Below, piece after piece: positions 11,281 through 22,457 of a DNA stretch of 64,000 nt. The position numbers were made by a program, and so were the translations under genes. Below the pieces are notes generated by a model, which searched no databases, was not told where the DNA came from, and worked only from the letters and a program-made list of their open reading frames with translations. The stretch is from Diospyros lotus (lineage: Eukaryota > Streptophyta > Magnoliopsida > Ericales > Ebenaceae), in the NCBI RefSeq assembly GCF_014633365.1, contig NC_068351.1, positions 10,670,907 through 10,734,906 on the forward strand, in the 5' to 3' direction. Each line of letters opens with the position of its first letter. The stretch's first letter is position 1.

Positions 11281-11530
11281 TAAACTTTTTTGCCTATAAT
11301 AGTAAGATTTTTTATCGTTAGAAGAGTGTCGAAAATGCCTATAAATACCCCTCTAATCTCATTTTTGAGATTTCAAGTGCTTCCATTGAAAATTTAAAGT
11401 ACTCGAAATATCTCAAACACTCTTAAGCTATCATCCAAGCAATTCGAGGCTCACAAAATATTATTATACATCAACCAAAGAGCCACAAGGCAAGAGGAAA
11501 AGATATTTTCGAGTCTACTTTTAAATTAAG
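11165..11530 (+). mobile_element. copia LTR fragment, direct orientation
   Basis: It contains CCTATAAATACCCC (LTR TATA box near 11341) and AAGAGCCACAAGGCAAGAGG, both also found in the LTRs at 51475-52762 and 58178-59526. It breaks off in mid-LTR and is joined directly to a late gag segment. This implies a deletion of the rest of the LTR, the primer site and most of gag. Confidence 0.78.
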
Positions 11531-11832
11531 GGTGAAATAATGTCTTTAGAAGAAAAATCACAAGAATTCAAAAAAGAAAATGAAGATAAATTAAAAGATC
11601 AATTAACTAAACTTCAAGAAGAAAATAAAATATTAAAAATCTAAAATAATAAATTGTTAGTAGAGAAGAATGTAATAGAGAAAAATTTAGCCACATTAAC
11701 TTAAAAAAAAATTTAAAACCCAAACCAAAGTACAAAACACCTAAGAAAGAATGAAAACAATCTAGATGGAGACCCCAACTTAAGAAAAACAATATAGTAC
11801 AAATATGGATACCCAAAGGGGTAATACAAATA
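11531..11832 (+). pseudogene. copia gag-protease remnant (relic element)
   Basis: A lysine- and glutamate-rich stretch (EEKSQEFKKENEDKLKDQLT) matches 54955-55045 of the intact family member. It is followed by a degenerate segment equivalent to 55050-55260 that ends near KGVIQIMNE. There are several stops. It is a coiled-coil-like gag tail with no remaining catalytic residues. Confidence 0.7.
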
Positions 11833-12771
11833 ATGAATGAGTTAAATAATAAAATTTTAAATATGGATTTATTTAGACCCACCCAAACTAGAAGTTACGG
11901 TAGAAAATTTTATGCATATGTTGTAGTAGATGACTTTTTTAGGTTTACATGGGTTATGTTCTTAGTATCAAAGAATGAAATATTTCAAAAATTTGTCAAA
12001 CTAGCTAAAAGAATTGAAAGAGAGCAAGATGATAGAATTGTCGCTTTAGAAGCGATCATGATGGGAAATTTGAGAATAGACATTTTATGAAGTTTTGTAA
12101 AACAAATGGTATTTTTCATCAATTCTCCACACCTAGAACCCCACAACAAAATGGTGTTGTTAAAAGGAGAAATAAGACTCTTCAAGAGATGGTTAGGACC
12201 ATACTTTTGGAGATTAACTTGCCAACGTATTTTTGGGTTGAAGTGGTCAATACCGTTTGTTATATCTTAAATAGATTTAATCTAAAATAAGGTATCAAGA
12301 AAACACCATTTGAATTATACTATGATAAAAAGCCTAACATATCCTATTTTAGAGCCTTTGGATGTAAATGTTTTATTTTGAACACAAAGGACAATGTAGA
12401 AAATTTTGAGACTAAAAGTGACAAATGAATCTTCCATGGATATTCAAATACTAGAAGAATATACAATATTAGAACAAATATCTTGGAAGAATTCATACAT
12501 GTAAAATTTAATGAGACTCCTAAGTCAAATATAAGAATCAAAGATGAAGAGGAGATGACAACAATAGATCCATCCAAGGGGATTGAGAAATTAAGAATTC
12601 AAGAAGAATTAGAAAATGAACCATCAAGTTCTCAATCACAAAATTAAGAGAAATTATTAGACGAGGATGATTTAGGCAAACTCGCCAAGAGTTATAAATT
12701 TGTGCAAGATTATCCAATAGTTCAAATAATTGGAGAACCAAGTCAAGGTGTAAGGAATAGAGCATCCTTGC
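11833..12771 (+). pseudogene. copia integrase (relic element), split by CACTA
   Basis: Translated segments show MDLFRPTQTRSYG...AYVVVDDFFRFTWVMFL, then after an internal deletion and frameshift FCKTNGIFHQFSTPRTPQQN. It continues with INLPTYFWVEVVNTVCYILN and FELYYDKKPNISYFRAFGCK. These are the core and C-terminal part of Ty1/copia integrase. The catalytic Glu of the GVVERKN-type motif is Lys (GVVKRRNKTLQ). Stops occur near 12067, 12287 and 12425. The frame stops at RNRASL, where the CACTA element sits, and resumes at 20275 with HQYNIHIS. Confidence 0.85.
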
Positions 12772-12789
12772 CACTACAAGAATTTGAGG

Positions 12790-12991
12790 GTTTTACCCAC
12801 ACACATAAATGTGGGTAAAAATTACCTTATGTGTCAACTATAATTTTTCCTTACACATAATGCAAATGTCAAGATGTGTGGGTAAAAGATGGTAGAAAAT
12901 AACTTTTACCCACACATATATTTATGTGTGGGCAAAACTTAAGATATTACCCACACATATATATGTAGGTAAATATTTTTATATGTGTAGG
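12790..12991. repeat. left subterminal repeats of CACTA element
   Basis: Multiple direct and inverted copies of TTACCCACACATA / TATGTGTGGGTAA are present. Such motifs bind the accessory transposase (TNPA/TNP1 type) in characterised En/Spm elements. The array is interrupted by the solo LTR and continues at 15912-16280. Confidence 0.85.
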
Positions 12992-15911
12992 TGTAACGAC
13001 CCGTTAGTGGGTCTAGGTGTTATGGGTATTTTAGTTTGCACATTAGAGTTGTTGCCTTTATTAATTAATTGTTAAAAATATTATATGAGTTGGTAATGAG
13101 GGTAAATTAATGAAAATAATATTTGGTGTGAAAAAGTCTCAAAGTTGTGGGCTAACTGGGTTTGGGCCTTATTTGAATTAGACCATTGATAAATAATTAA
13201 ATCTTAAGTGTAAATGAATTAGGTTGAACCCAAATCTCAAGAAAAGTCCATTGGGCCTTAATTGAATTGGGCCATATATTTTGACTTGGGCTTGGGCTAT
13301 ATATTTTGACTTGGGCTTGGGCCATGGGCATAGAGAATGGTATCTTAATTAAAAAGAAAAAAAGATTAAGAAAATGGTAAAATGACCAAAATGGGTAAGA
13401 GATATGTGAATTGTGTGTGTTAGTATGAAGGGTAAATTAGAGAAAATTAAAAGGGAGATGGATTGAAAGGAGTTGGGAGACAAGTCTCCCACATTTTTTT
13501 TCCTCTTTTTCTTTCTTCTTACTTTCTTGTCCCCTTCTTCTTCTCCCTCTCCCGATTGTCTCTTCTTCCTCCATTGTTCTTCTTCATTGAAGCTTTAAGT
13601 GGAGACTATGGAATTTTCAATTTCAAGGGGTGTCTTCATCTCTTTGGATTGCAACCATCTAAGGCAAGTTCTCTTCCTTCTTGTTTCAAATTCAAGATCT
13701 TCTTCTTCTTCTTCTCCTTATGATTGTGTAAGTTTTTCTTCTCTTTTTTATCTTTTAATGCAAGTTCTTGAACCTTGTTTCCATCTTAGAAGGCTTGTTT
13801 CCTTCATTTTTAAGTTGTTGCTCTTAAATTCTTATTCTCGGATTCACTGACCATGTTATGTTCTTTGGTCTATAACTCCTTGTGTTTATATCCAAATTGA
13901 GATCCGTTTGTTGGGTTGTAAACTAGACATCTTAAGCTCAATTTTAGACACAAGAATCGATTTTTTTGACTAAGATTTGATCATGTTATAGCCTTGTAAA
14001 TCCCTGCTAAGATCTGGAAATTTTACTGCTTTCGAGTAAACTGACCTTGTTGTACTCTTTAGGGTATAACTCTCTGTGGTTATATCCGATTCAAGATCCG
14101 TTTGTTTCTATATAAACTAGACTTGATAATCTTCATTTGGTAAATTTTTTAGAATTTTTGGCTATGTTTTGAGCCTACAGTATCCTTGTAAATTCTTGCC
14201 CAGAATCTGGAAATTTTCTGCTCTGTTTTTGAATAATCTGTTCTTGCTTCGGTTTTTGGGGTATAATGCTCTGTGGTTATATCCAAATTGTGATCCATTT
14301 ATTTTTTCTATAAAATATACTTCATGGGCTTCGATTCGGTATAAGATTTGAAATTTTTGGTTATGATTTGTACCCATAACAACCTTGTTGAATTCTATGT
14401 AGAATTCTGTAAATTACTGTTACAAATTCTGCCTTGATTCGGTTTTTGTGGAATATCTCCTTGTGGTTATTTCCGATTTCAAATCCAGTTGATGTTCCAG
14501 AAACTAGACTCATTAGGCTTTGATTTGGTATATCGTTTGTGGTATTTGACCAAATATTGAGCCCAGATTGGATTTTTGAAAATATGCTTGAAATCTGGAA
14601 ATTTCTGAAATATGTTGTTATTCAACTCTTCCTATGTAGTCTATCCTTCCTACGTTTAAATTTATGATTTTTGTATAGTTCTTCCATTGTTTTTTTGAAT
14701 TATTCTTGATAACCCTCATTGTTGGATAAAAGGGTTTTATTTTCCTTTTTTCGATAAATCTTGCAATATTAATTCGTTTTCTTGTTGAACATTGCAAAAA
14801 TCTAAATAGGGTTTTGTGTCACCCTACATTTCTTAAGGAATGACATTTATTCATTAGGGTCTAGTGTCATGCAAGATTTAGTGTTTCTTGCATGTATAAA
14901 TTTTGATTCCTTGCGATTATTATTGGGGTAAAAATATACCATAAATATTGGTTTGGGCATTTCTATAAGTATGAGTCAATAAATGTATTAAAATTTACCC
15001 TGTGATCATAAGATAGTGCACACTTTAATTTATGTAATTGTGCATGTTAAGCATGATTTGAGATTTTTCTTAATCATTGAGGATTGACATGAAATGGGGA
15101 TATGCATATGTGATGCATGATTATACTGATTTGCGCACCTATTATTTTGCGCGACGGCTAAGTCCGTGGATGAGAAAGGATATCCTATGAGCGCTTGACG
15201 CGGGTGAGGTGGCCATCAACCCAGAAGGCGTGGCTCAAATTGTTATCATTTGTTGATGTATTTTCATGATGCATATATATTCATGAATGGATATATATAT
15301 ATATATATAGGCCGTGAGAGCCTTGAGAATTATGCAAAAAAATTCCCTACATTTGGTGCATATGCATGAGCATGGGAACGAGTGCATAATATATGTAATA
15401 ATCACGGCATGGGAAATTAATGTAAACCAAGAACTTATGAGTCGCGTTATACTAATATCTCCTCATAGAGTTGTTTATTCTATCTTGATTATCCCTGCCT
15501 TTGATTCTATATCTCCATGCTTTATAAATACACTTGCTGAGCCTTGTGGCTCACCTTGTTTACTCTCATGTCATTCCAAGTACAAGTAGAGCAGTGGTTG
15601 AGGGCGAGCCTAGTGGGGCTAAAGTCCAGGGTTAGAAGTGTACAGAGACCTTCCAAATTAGATGGTCTATGTTAGCATTTGTGATGAGGGCAAGTGTGAG
15701 GAAATTTTATGTTGTAAAATTTGTTAGTGCCCTTGTATTTCATTTTGTTTAGACTATGGTCTAAGATGTTGTAAACCTTTATGTTAGCTTCCGCTGAGTT
15801 TATCTAAGGATAGTATTATGGTGTTGTATGTTATTGTTCTATATCACACTTGTGATGACCTCCTTTCGGATATCCTATGCTAGCGGGACTATCCGGTAGT
15901 GGGCCACTACA
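12992..15911 (+). mobile_element. solo LTR (Tekay/Del-like) nested in CACTA, 2920 bp
   Basis: It begins TGTAACGACCCGTTAGTGGG and ends GTGGGCCACTACA, with TG...CA ends and an exact 5-bp target duplication GTAGG (12987-12991 and 15912-15916). No gag or pol and no internal LTR pair are visible. The TGTAACGACCC start is common in large gypsy LTRs of plants. The short open frames at 13463-13850 lie inside it and are not supported as genes. Its insertion site is the GTGTAGGTA of a CACTA subterminal repeat. Confidence 0.85.
13853..14575 (+). repeat. about 195-bp degenerate tandem repeat, four units
   Basis: Four diverged units can be aligned on TATAACTCYCTGTGGTTATATCC followed by GATCC, then AAACTAGAC and a TTCGGT segment. 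Unit anchors fall near 13871, 14065, 14262 and 14451. They lie within the nested solo LTR. Confidence 0.7.
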
Positions 15912-16280
15912 GTAGGTATTTTCATGTTAGGAAATTGTAATTGTGACATGACTGATGATGTGGCTTTAATTGGATAATGATGTGACATGACACGTGTACT
16001 TGTTTATGTGTAGGTAAAGTTAAGATTATGTGTGGGTAATAATATAAAAATTAATTTTTATATGTGTAGGTAAAAAACGTTATGTGTAGATAAAAAAAAT
16101 ATTATGTGTGGATAATAATTTAAATTTTTTTTTGAATATGTGTGGGTAAAAAAAATATAATGTGTAACAAACATATTATATGTGGACACAATAATATAAA
16201 AAATAATTTTTGTATGAGAGAATAATTTTCATGTGTGGCTAAAAAACATATTATGTGTAGACAAAACTAAAATTTTATAT
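15912..16280. repeat. left subterminal repeats of CACTA, continued
   Basis: Direct copies of TATGTGTAGGTAA / TATGTGTGGGTAA-like motifs resume immediately after the GTAGG target duplication of the solo LTR. They continue the array of 12790-12991. Confidence 0.75.
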
Positions 16281-16429
16281 TTAAAATTTCAATTGTTACA
16301 ACATCTATTATAATATAGTTCAAACATATACACACCAAAAAAGTCATAAAATCACAAAATAAACATAAAATCATAGTCATCTAAAAAGTTCAAGCATAAA
16401 TGAAAAAAAAAGTATAAAATAAATTATTA

Positions 16430-17470
16430 AATCTCGTCGTCGAACTCTTGTTCAGTAGAATAACGGGAAGGGCTAAAGTTGAATGGGTTGAGGCGGGAAA
16501 GGCCGAGGCAAGATCGTTCAGAACTATGATCTGATGGTTTATGTGGAGTAGACGGAAAAGACATAATATTATTCTCAATCAACACTTGTAGCAGCATATT
16601 TACGTCTCCCTAGAGCTCTCGAAAAATAGACTTGTACTGGTTCAAATCTTTAACCAATCGATTGTAGATTGGACGACTAAACTCCTCACTAGTACATGAT
16701 ATCCTGAAAGTACTAGGAGATCGCTTCCAACCAAACAAGCTGATAAATTGTCGTCCAATGACATCCTCTCTAAGATATCTTTATTAATCATTTTATCTGG
16801 AAGATTATCTCGCCTCAACTGTATCATTTGTTCCTGTAAAAAAATGCAACATATTCTTAATCAACTATTTTTAAATTAAAAATAGAGAATCTGCAACTGA
16901 AAATAAGAGTTTACAACTTGACTCATGTGATACATTACGGGAATACCTAAAATTAGAGCACGGTACCATTTGGGAAAATAGAGGAAAATTCACTGTCACA
17001 ATGTAACTGTAATAGAATATCAATTTAATTTTTAAGGCAGTAAAATTTGCACAATAGAAAATCATAAAAAGCAATAAGATCCAATTATAGGTGACAACTT
17101 GAATAATTTTTTAAGGAATTTGAATAATCATGAACAACAAGCATAATTAGGGATGAATTTAGGCCCCACAGCACTTAAAAAGGAATTCTGTAATTGTAAT
17201 TTCCTAGCGTGTGTCCACTTCAACTTAAAGTACTTGAGTAGTTCAGAAGCTGATTGTAAATCCATTCCTGAGGAAAAAACCACATCATGTAAATAAAAAT
17301 GTAAATTGAGCAACTAAAAAGATAATATCAAAAGTTGAATAAATACTATAACTAAACGATTAGTAGGAGGAAAGAGAAAAGAAGAAAACAAAAAAGAACC
17401 TGAAGCCTCCTTAAAAGGAAATTTGGAGCTAGTTCCATCAACAGATTTGTGGAGCAATTTAAGCTAAGTC
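16430..17470 (-). pseudogene. exon-like minus-strand remnant in CACTA, unrecognised
   Basis: I do not recognise the product. Minus-strand blocks look like exons bounded by splice-type sites. One is LHKSVDGTSSKFPFKEAS ending at GT near 17400. A second starts after CCTCAG at about 17270 (GMDLQSASELLKYFKLKW). A third starts after TTTTTTTACAG at about 16835 (EQMIQLRRDNLPDKMINKD). The last runs through FSRPIYNRLVKDLNQYKS, past a stop, to NMLLQVLIENN and ends STEQEFDDEI. The location and the leucine-rich C-terminus could fit a decayed accessory transposase, but a second captured gene is equally possible. Confidence 0.4.
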
Positions 17471-18395
17471 AAGAACTTTTCAGAATTGATGGTGGACACA
17501 AGATGATCATACAACTACAAGTGGGAAACAAACACGTATTAAAAATATGGACCTGTATCAAATAAAATCCATAACACATCAAACCATCAATTGTAAGAAG
17601 ATACATAACACAAATGGGCATCCCTAATGCACAATGCTCCCCCTTTGCAAGGGTTGGGAGAGTCATTTCTGTATCAAGCCTTTACCCTTGTTTCAGAAAA
17701 AAATGTTTTTGCCCCAACTAGTAGGAGTCTGTAATGAAGCCAGGCACAAGACTATATATTTAGTGTGAACACAAATTACACAATCCGTTATCTCTATCTT
17801 TCCCAACTACATCAACTTTATGTGTCGACTCAAACTGATTGAGTTATTCAGAAATTTGAAACAGAAACACATTGAAGGTTCATATGCATTATCATTAAAT
17901 CTTCCCCTCTTATTAACCTTTTTTACAAGCGTAATAAGAGTTTAAAGTCCAAAAAGTTAACAAGTCGTATATCTACATACTTTATAAGGTTTAATTCCCC
18001 CCCCTCTCTCTCCATGCCTCCCATCATTACATGTTTCCAACCTCTATATACCAATATTAACTTACATTAATTTTATTTAAAACTATTTTTATTCATATTT
18101 AGTGGTTTTACAATTTAATTTATTTATAAAACCTAATATATGCATTTAATTGTTACATAATGCTAGTTTTTCAAGGCCACATTATCTCCATCACTATTTT
18201 TTTTTTATAAATGCATTAAAATCTCTATTCATATTTTTTCTTAAGTAGATTTATTAGACAACACCAAATCACATGCATTTACATGTAAAATGACATAATT
18301 CATGATATTAAGCATGTATCAGATCTATCATGGAAAATTCTCTAAAAGAAATTGTCTACCACAATTGAATCTGGCAGGTGAGACATTGAGTAGTG
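17471..18395. other. CACTA interior without recognisable gene
   Basis: The stretch is AT-rich with a pyrimidine tract near 17997-18012 and no domain I recognise. It lies between the exon-like remnant and the RanBP1-derived exons on the same strand, so it could be intronic in a chimeric transcript. Confidence 0.5.
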
Positions 18396-18965
18396 TTAAG
18401 CAATCAAAAATTTGAGAAGCCAGTGAATCGATTTGAAGCTACTTACTCTCAACTCAATAGATGCAAATCTAATACAGAAGAATTCATCCTTCAATTCGCC
18501 ATCAGCAAAATCTGCGGTATGCCAGGCGCAAGACTTGTCGTTCCCTGCGTGCTCCTGAACCGACATAGTCGGCAGAACTGCACAACAAATTTTATGATCA
18601 GGCGCCAAAACAAAAGCATAAAATGACTTTTAAGTAAAATCGAAGAGCAAAACAAACCTAGATGGTTGGCGTAGATCTTAAGGGTCTTTGTTTGCCTCAT
18701 AACGTGCCGAACTTTGCCTGATTCCTTGTGTTTCAAGAGCTTCACCGTACCAGTGCCTCTTTCCTTCCACTGATTCCCGTCCTTATCAAAGAGCTTAGCT
18801 TTCTTGTAAACAAAATTCATATAAATTGCATAAAATGAAACTGTAGATCCTGTAATTGAGTCAGATCAGAATTAATCTTTATGACTGCGGGGGAGATAAA
18901 AAGTACAGATCGAGGATAGCGTCTTCATCTTCTTCTTCGGTGGTCACGGCGACTTCTTCTAGCTT
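18396..18965 (-). pseudogene. captured RanBP1-like gene fragment inside CACTA
   Basis: Three minus-strand exon-like blocks match plant Ran-binding protein 1 in order. First, 18965-18910: KLEEVAVTTEEEDEDAILDL, followed by GT. Second, about 18805-18663: [20 protein letters not shown], then [20 protein letters not shown] and KIYANHL, followed by GT. Third, about 18575-18450: [20 protein letters not shown], then [18 protein letters not shown]. RanBP1 is a cytosolic protein that binds Ran-GTP and promotes GTP hydrolysis in nuclear export. Intron-like gaps remain, so the capture was from genomic DNA. The acidic C-terminal tail and the start codon were not found. It is a fragment, probably not functional. 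Confidence 0.85.
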
Positions 18966-19137
18966 GACGATCGAGCTTAATTTAGTGATTCTTCTGGCGG
19001 CGGAGGTAATGGGCTGGAGAAGGCAGGGAGGGAGAAGGCAAAGCGATAGTGAGAGGGATTTAGGGATTTGGGGACTTGGCGGAGGGAAGGGGGAGATTTG
19101 GCCAGCAAAAGAGGCCGAGAGATTCCCGCCTTTTTAA

Positions 19138-19735
19138 TTCTATTTTTTAAAATATTTAATAATTAAATAAAAAATTATATAATTCATAAAAATAATATTA
19201 ATAATTATTTAATTGATAAAAATAATATAATTTAAGATTATGACATATGATAAAATAATTTAAATTATGATAATTATTAAATATTTTAAATAATAATTTA
19301 TTGTAATTATCTAAAATGTGATAATAAAATAATTTAAATTATTTTATTTTAATTAATATTTATTTAAAAATTTAATTATATTATAAATCTAATAAATATA
19401 ATAAATTAATTTGAAATATCGAATTATTTATTATTAGTTTGTTATCTCAAATAATTAATTTTTTTAATAAATAATAAAAATTTAACTTAATATATTTATT
19501 TAAATTAAAAATTTTAAATTTTATAAGTTAAATTTTTTATATTCATCTCATGTTTAAATGTATATTTAATTTTTTAAATATATTTATACATTAATTTATT
19601 TAATTTTTTATAAAATTTAAATATTTAAATATTCATCTCAAGTTTAAATATTTATAAATTAATTAACTAAAATAAATAATCCAAATATATTTATAAAAAA
19701 AAAAAAAAAGAAATTTAAAATTGACTAGGGATTTA
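19138..19735. other. very AT-rich CACTA interior
   Basis: About 600 bp of nearly pure A/T with short repeats of TTTAAATATTTA-like text and a poly(A) run near 19697. No coding or RNA feature is seen. At 19740-19810 there are several CGTCGCTAAA-type motifs, which resemble the subterminal motif of the small CACTA element at 53429-54734. Confidence 0.6.
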
Positions 19736-19849
19736 TCATTCCGTTGCTAAATCAGCGACATCGTCACTAAATCAACAATGGATTTGAGTAATCCGTCGCT
19801 AAAATTCATTTTTTATTTTTTATTTTTTATTTTAGTTACAGAATGTGAA

Positions 19850-20255
19850 TTATTATACGTGGCTATTTACCCACACATATTACCATTATATGTGGGTAAA
19901 TAGCCACGTATAATATGTGTGGATAATTTATGTGTGGGCAATATAACTCAAAAAACTACCACATTAGCTCTTACGTGAATACCCACACATATATATCATT
20001 TGTAATTATGTGTGGATAATATAATCCAAAATAAATGTCACATCAGCTAAAATTTTATTGAAAAATATCTCATAACCCCTAAAAATGGAGGAAATTTTTT
20101 CGCCAAAATAAGCGTGGGTATATCAATTTATCCACACATAACAAATGTGAATAATGTAACGAGTTTGTCTAATTTAATTACCCACATATTGCCATTATGT
20201 GTGGGTAATTACCCACGTCTAATATGTGTGGGTAATTTATGTGTGGGTAAAACTC
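19850..20255. repeat. right subterminal repeats of CACTA element
   Basis: Copies of TACCCACACATA and TATGTGTGGGTAA in both orientations, some as hairpins (for example around 19868-19912 and 20180-20240). They mirror the left subterminal array, as expected for En/Spm-type elements. Confidence 0.85.
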
Positions 20256-20274
20256 CCAAATTCTTGTAGTGTGC

Positions 20275-21830
20275 ATCAATATAACATTCATATCTAAAGT
20301 TGAACCAACTTCCATAGATCAAGCATTAGAAGATAAGTTTTGGATTAAGGCTAATCAAGAAGAATTAGATCAATTCAAAAGAAATAAAGTATGTGAATTA
20401 GTTCCTAGACCCAAGGATAAATCTATAATAGGAATCAAATGGGTTTTCAAGAATAAATTAGATAAAAATGGAAATATAATAAGAAACATGGCAATGTTTG
20501 TAGCCAAAGGATACTTCCTAGAGGAAGACATCAATTTTGAAGAATTTTATGCTCCCGTGGCTAGGTTAGAAGCAATAAGGATGCTTTTAGCCTTTGTCTC
20601 TCACATGAATTTCATGTTATATCAAATGGATGTGAACAATGCATTCTTAAATAGCTACATAAATGAAGAGATTTATGTGGAACAACCTCCCAATTTTGAG
20701 GATCCTCATTTAGAGTAGTGTGTATAAACTAAGAAAAACCTTATATGGTCTCAAATAAGCTCCTAGAACTTGGTATAAAAGGTTGAGTAAATTTCTTATT
20801 GAGAAAGGTTTTTCAAGGGGGAAAGTTGACACAACCTTATTTATAAGACATGAGAAATCTAATATATTAATAATTTAAATATATGTAGATGATATAGTAT
20901 TTGGAGGGACAAGTGAAAAGCTTTGCAAAGATTTTGCAAATTTAATGACTAGTGAATTTGAGATGAGTCTCATGGGAGAACTCACATATTTTCTAGACCT
21001 CCAAGTAAAATAATTAAAAGAAGGAATCTTTGTCTATCAAGCAAAATATATAAAAGAAATGTTAAAGAAATTTAAGATGGAAAATGCAAAAACAATAGAC
21101 ACACCTATGAGTACATCTACAAAATTAGATAAAGATGATTAAAGGATAAGCGTGGATAAAAAAAAATTATAGGAGTATGATAAGGTCATTACTTTATCTA
21201 ATGGCAAGTGGGCCTGATATCATGTTTAATGTATGCTTATGTACAAGATTTTAATCAAATTTCAAAGAATTGCATGTATTGTCAGTTAAAAGAATTTTTA
21301 AATATTTAATTAGAATCCAAGATATATGCTTATGGTATCCAAATGAGGATAATTTTGAATTAATTGGATATTCTGATGCAAATTTTGTCAATTGTAAGGT
21401 AAACCGTAAGAGCACCTTCGAAACTTGTTAACTATTAGGAAATAAGTTAATTTCATAGTTTTCTAAGAAACAAAACTAGGTAGCTTTATCCACTGTCGAA
21501 TCCGAATATACAGCTGCTGATAGTTGTTGTAGTCAAATTCTTTGGATTCACTAAGAACTAAAAGATTTCGGAATAAATTTTAAGCAAACCCCCATTAGAT
21601 GTGATAATATCAGTGCAATTAACCTATCTAAGAATCCAATGTTGCATTCAAGAACAACGTAAATAGAGGTTAAATATCATTTCCTTAGGGACCATGTTCA
21701 AAATTAAAAAATATTTCTTGAGTTTGTTCCAACGGAATTATAATTAGTGAATAATTTCACAAAACCCTTGTCACAACAAAGATTTGATTTCATTGGAAGG
21801 GAATTAGAGATAATAAACTCTTATTGAATG
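20275..21830 (+). pseudogene. copia reverse transcriptase and RNase H (relic element)
   Basis: An open stretch to 20718 encodes IDQALEDKFWIKANQEELDQ, then LVPRPKDKSIIGIKWVFKNK, FYAPVARLEAIRMLLAFVSH and YQMDVNNAFLNSYINEEIYV, all typical of Ty1/copia reverse transcriptase. Further on, in other frames, are the catalytic YVDDIVFGG at about 20882-20908 and the RNase H end (YTAADSCCSQILWIH, TPIRCDNISAINLSKNPMLH). Stops and frameshifts are frequent. It continues the pol interrupted at 12771. Confidence 0.88.
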
Positions 21831-22440
21831 ATACAATTATACTAATTGTAAAAATATTTTATGAAAAATACTACTTTAAGTACTTTTACTATATCATAAT
21901 TTTAAAATCTTTTCATATTTAATGCCATGTAGTAATATTTTCCATTATGGGTATAATGTACTATTTTTAGTACTTCACGTTACATTTATATTTATATGGA
22001 TTATGCTTGGTAAATTTCTCTCACAAAATATATTGTTTAAGTTTTTATTTTCTCCACTATCAATGTCTTTTTAATTATTACAAAAAGGGAGAGAAAAATG
22101 AGATTTAATGAGATGAAAGATTGTATGTATGAGAGTGAGTTGTAATTTTTAAGTTGTAAAAATTTTTGTATGGGAGAGAAGAATGTATGATAACTTTTAT
22201 GATTGAGAGATTTTGTATGTGACAAAATTGTATATCTGAGAGATAAGAAATCAGTCTAAGCATTCAAGACAAGCATGTGTAATCAAGACAATCAGATTTG
22301 ACAATCAGGTTTGATATTTAAAACTCTTAAAAAATATTTTATTTATTAAGCTATATCCAAAACATTTTTATACTATTAGTATTTTTGAAAATAAGAGTTT
22401 TTATCAAATTAATCATCTCCTAAATTATTTTTTGTTATCA

Positions 22441-22457
22441 TAAAAAAAGGGGAGAAT
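22441..22457 (+). other. polypurine tract of relic copia element
   Basis: TAAAAAAAGGGGAGAA lies immediately before TGTTGAGCCAA, the LTR start. The same arrangement occurs at 58161-58177 in the intact relative. Confidence 0.8.

Larger units (their letters stand above)
12772..20271. mobile_element. CACTA (En/Spm-type) DNA transposon, 7500 bp
   Basis: It starts CACTACAAGAATTTG and ends with the exact complement, giving a 15-bp terminal inverted repeat. It is flanked by a 3-bp target duplication TGC (12769-12771 and 20272-20274), which is diagnostic for CACTA elements. Removal of the element and one TGC restores the copia reading frame RNRASL-HQYNIHIS. Subterminal regions are packed with copies of a TATGTGTGGGTAA motif in both orientations. 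It contains a solo LTR at 12992-15911, a RanBP1-derived segment, and a minus-strand exon-like remnant. No complete TNP2-type transposase was seen, so it is probably non-autonomous. Confidence 0.93.

Noticed and set aside
18393..18626. Plus-strand open frame opposite the RanBP1 block
   Set aside because: It is the complement of the RanBP1-derived exon; no domain of its own.
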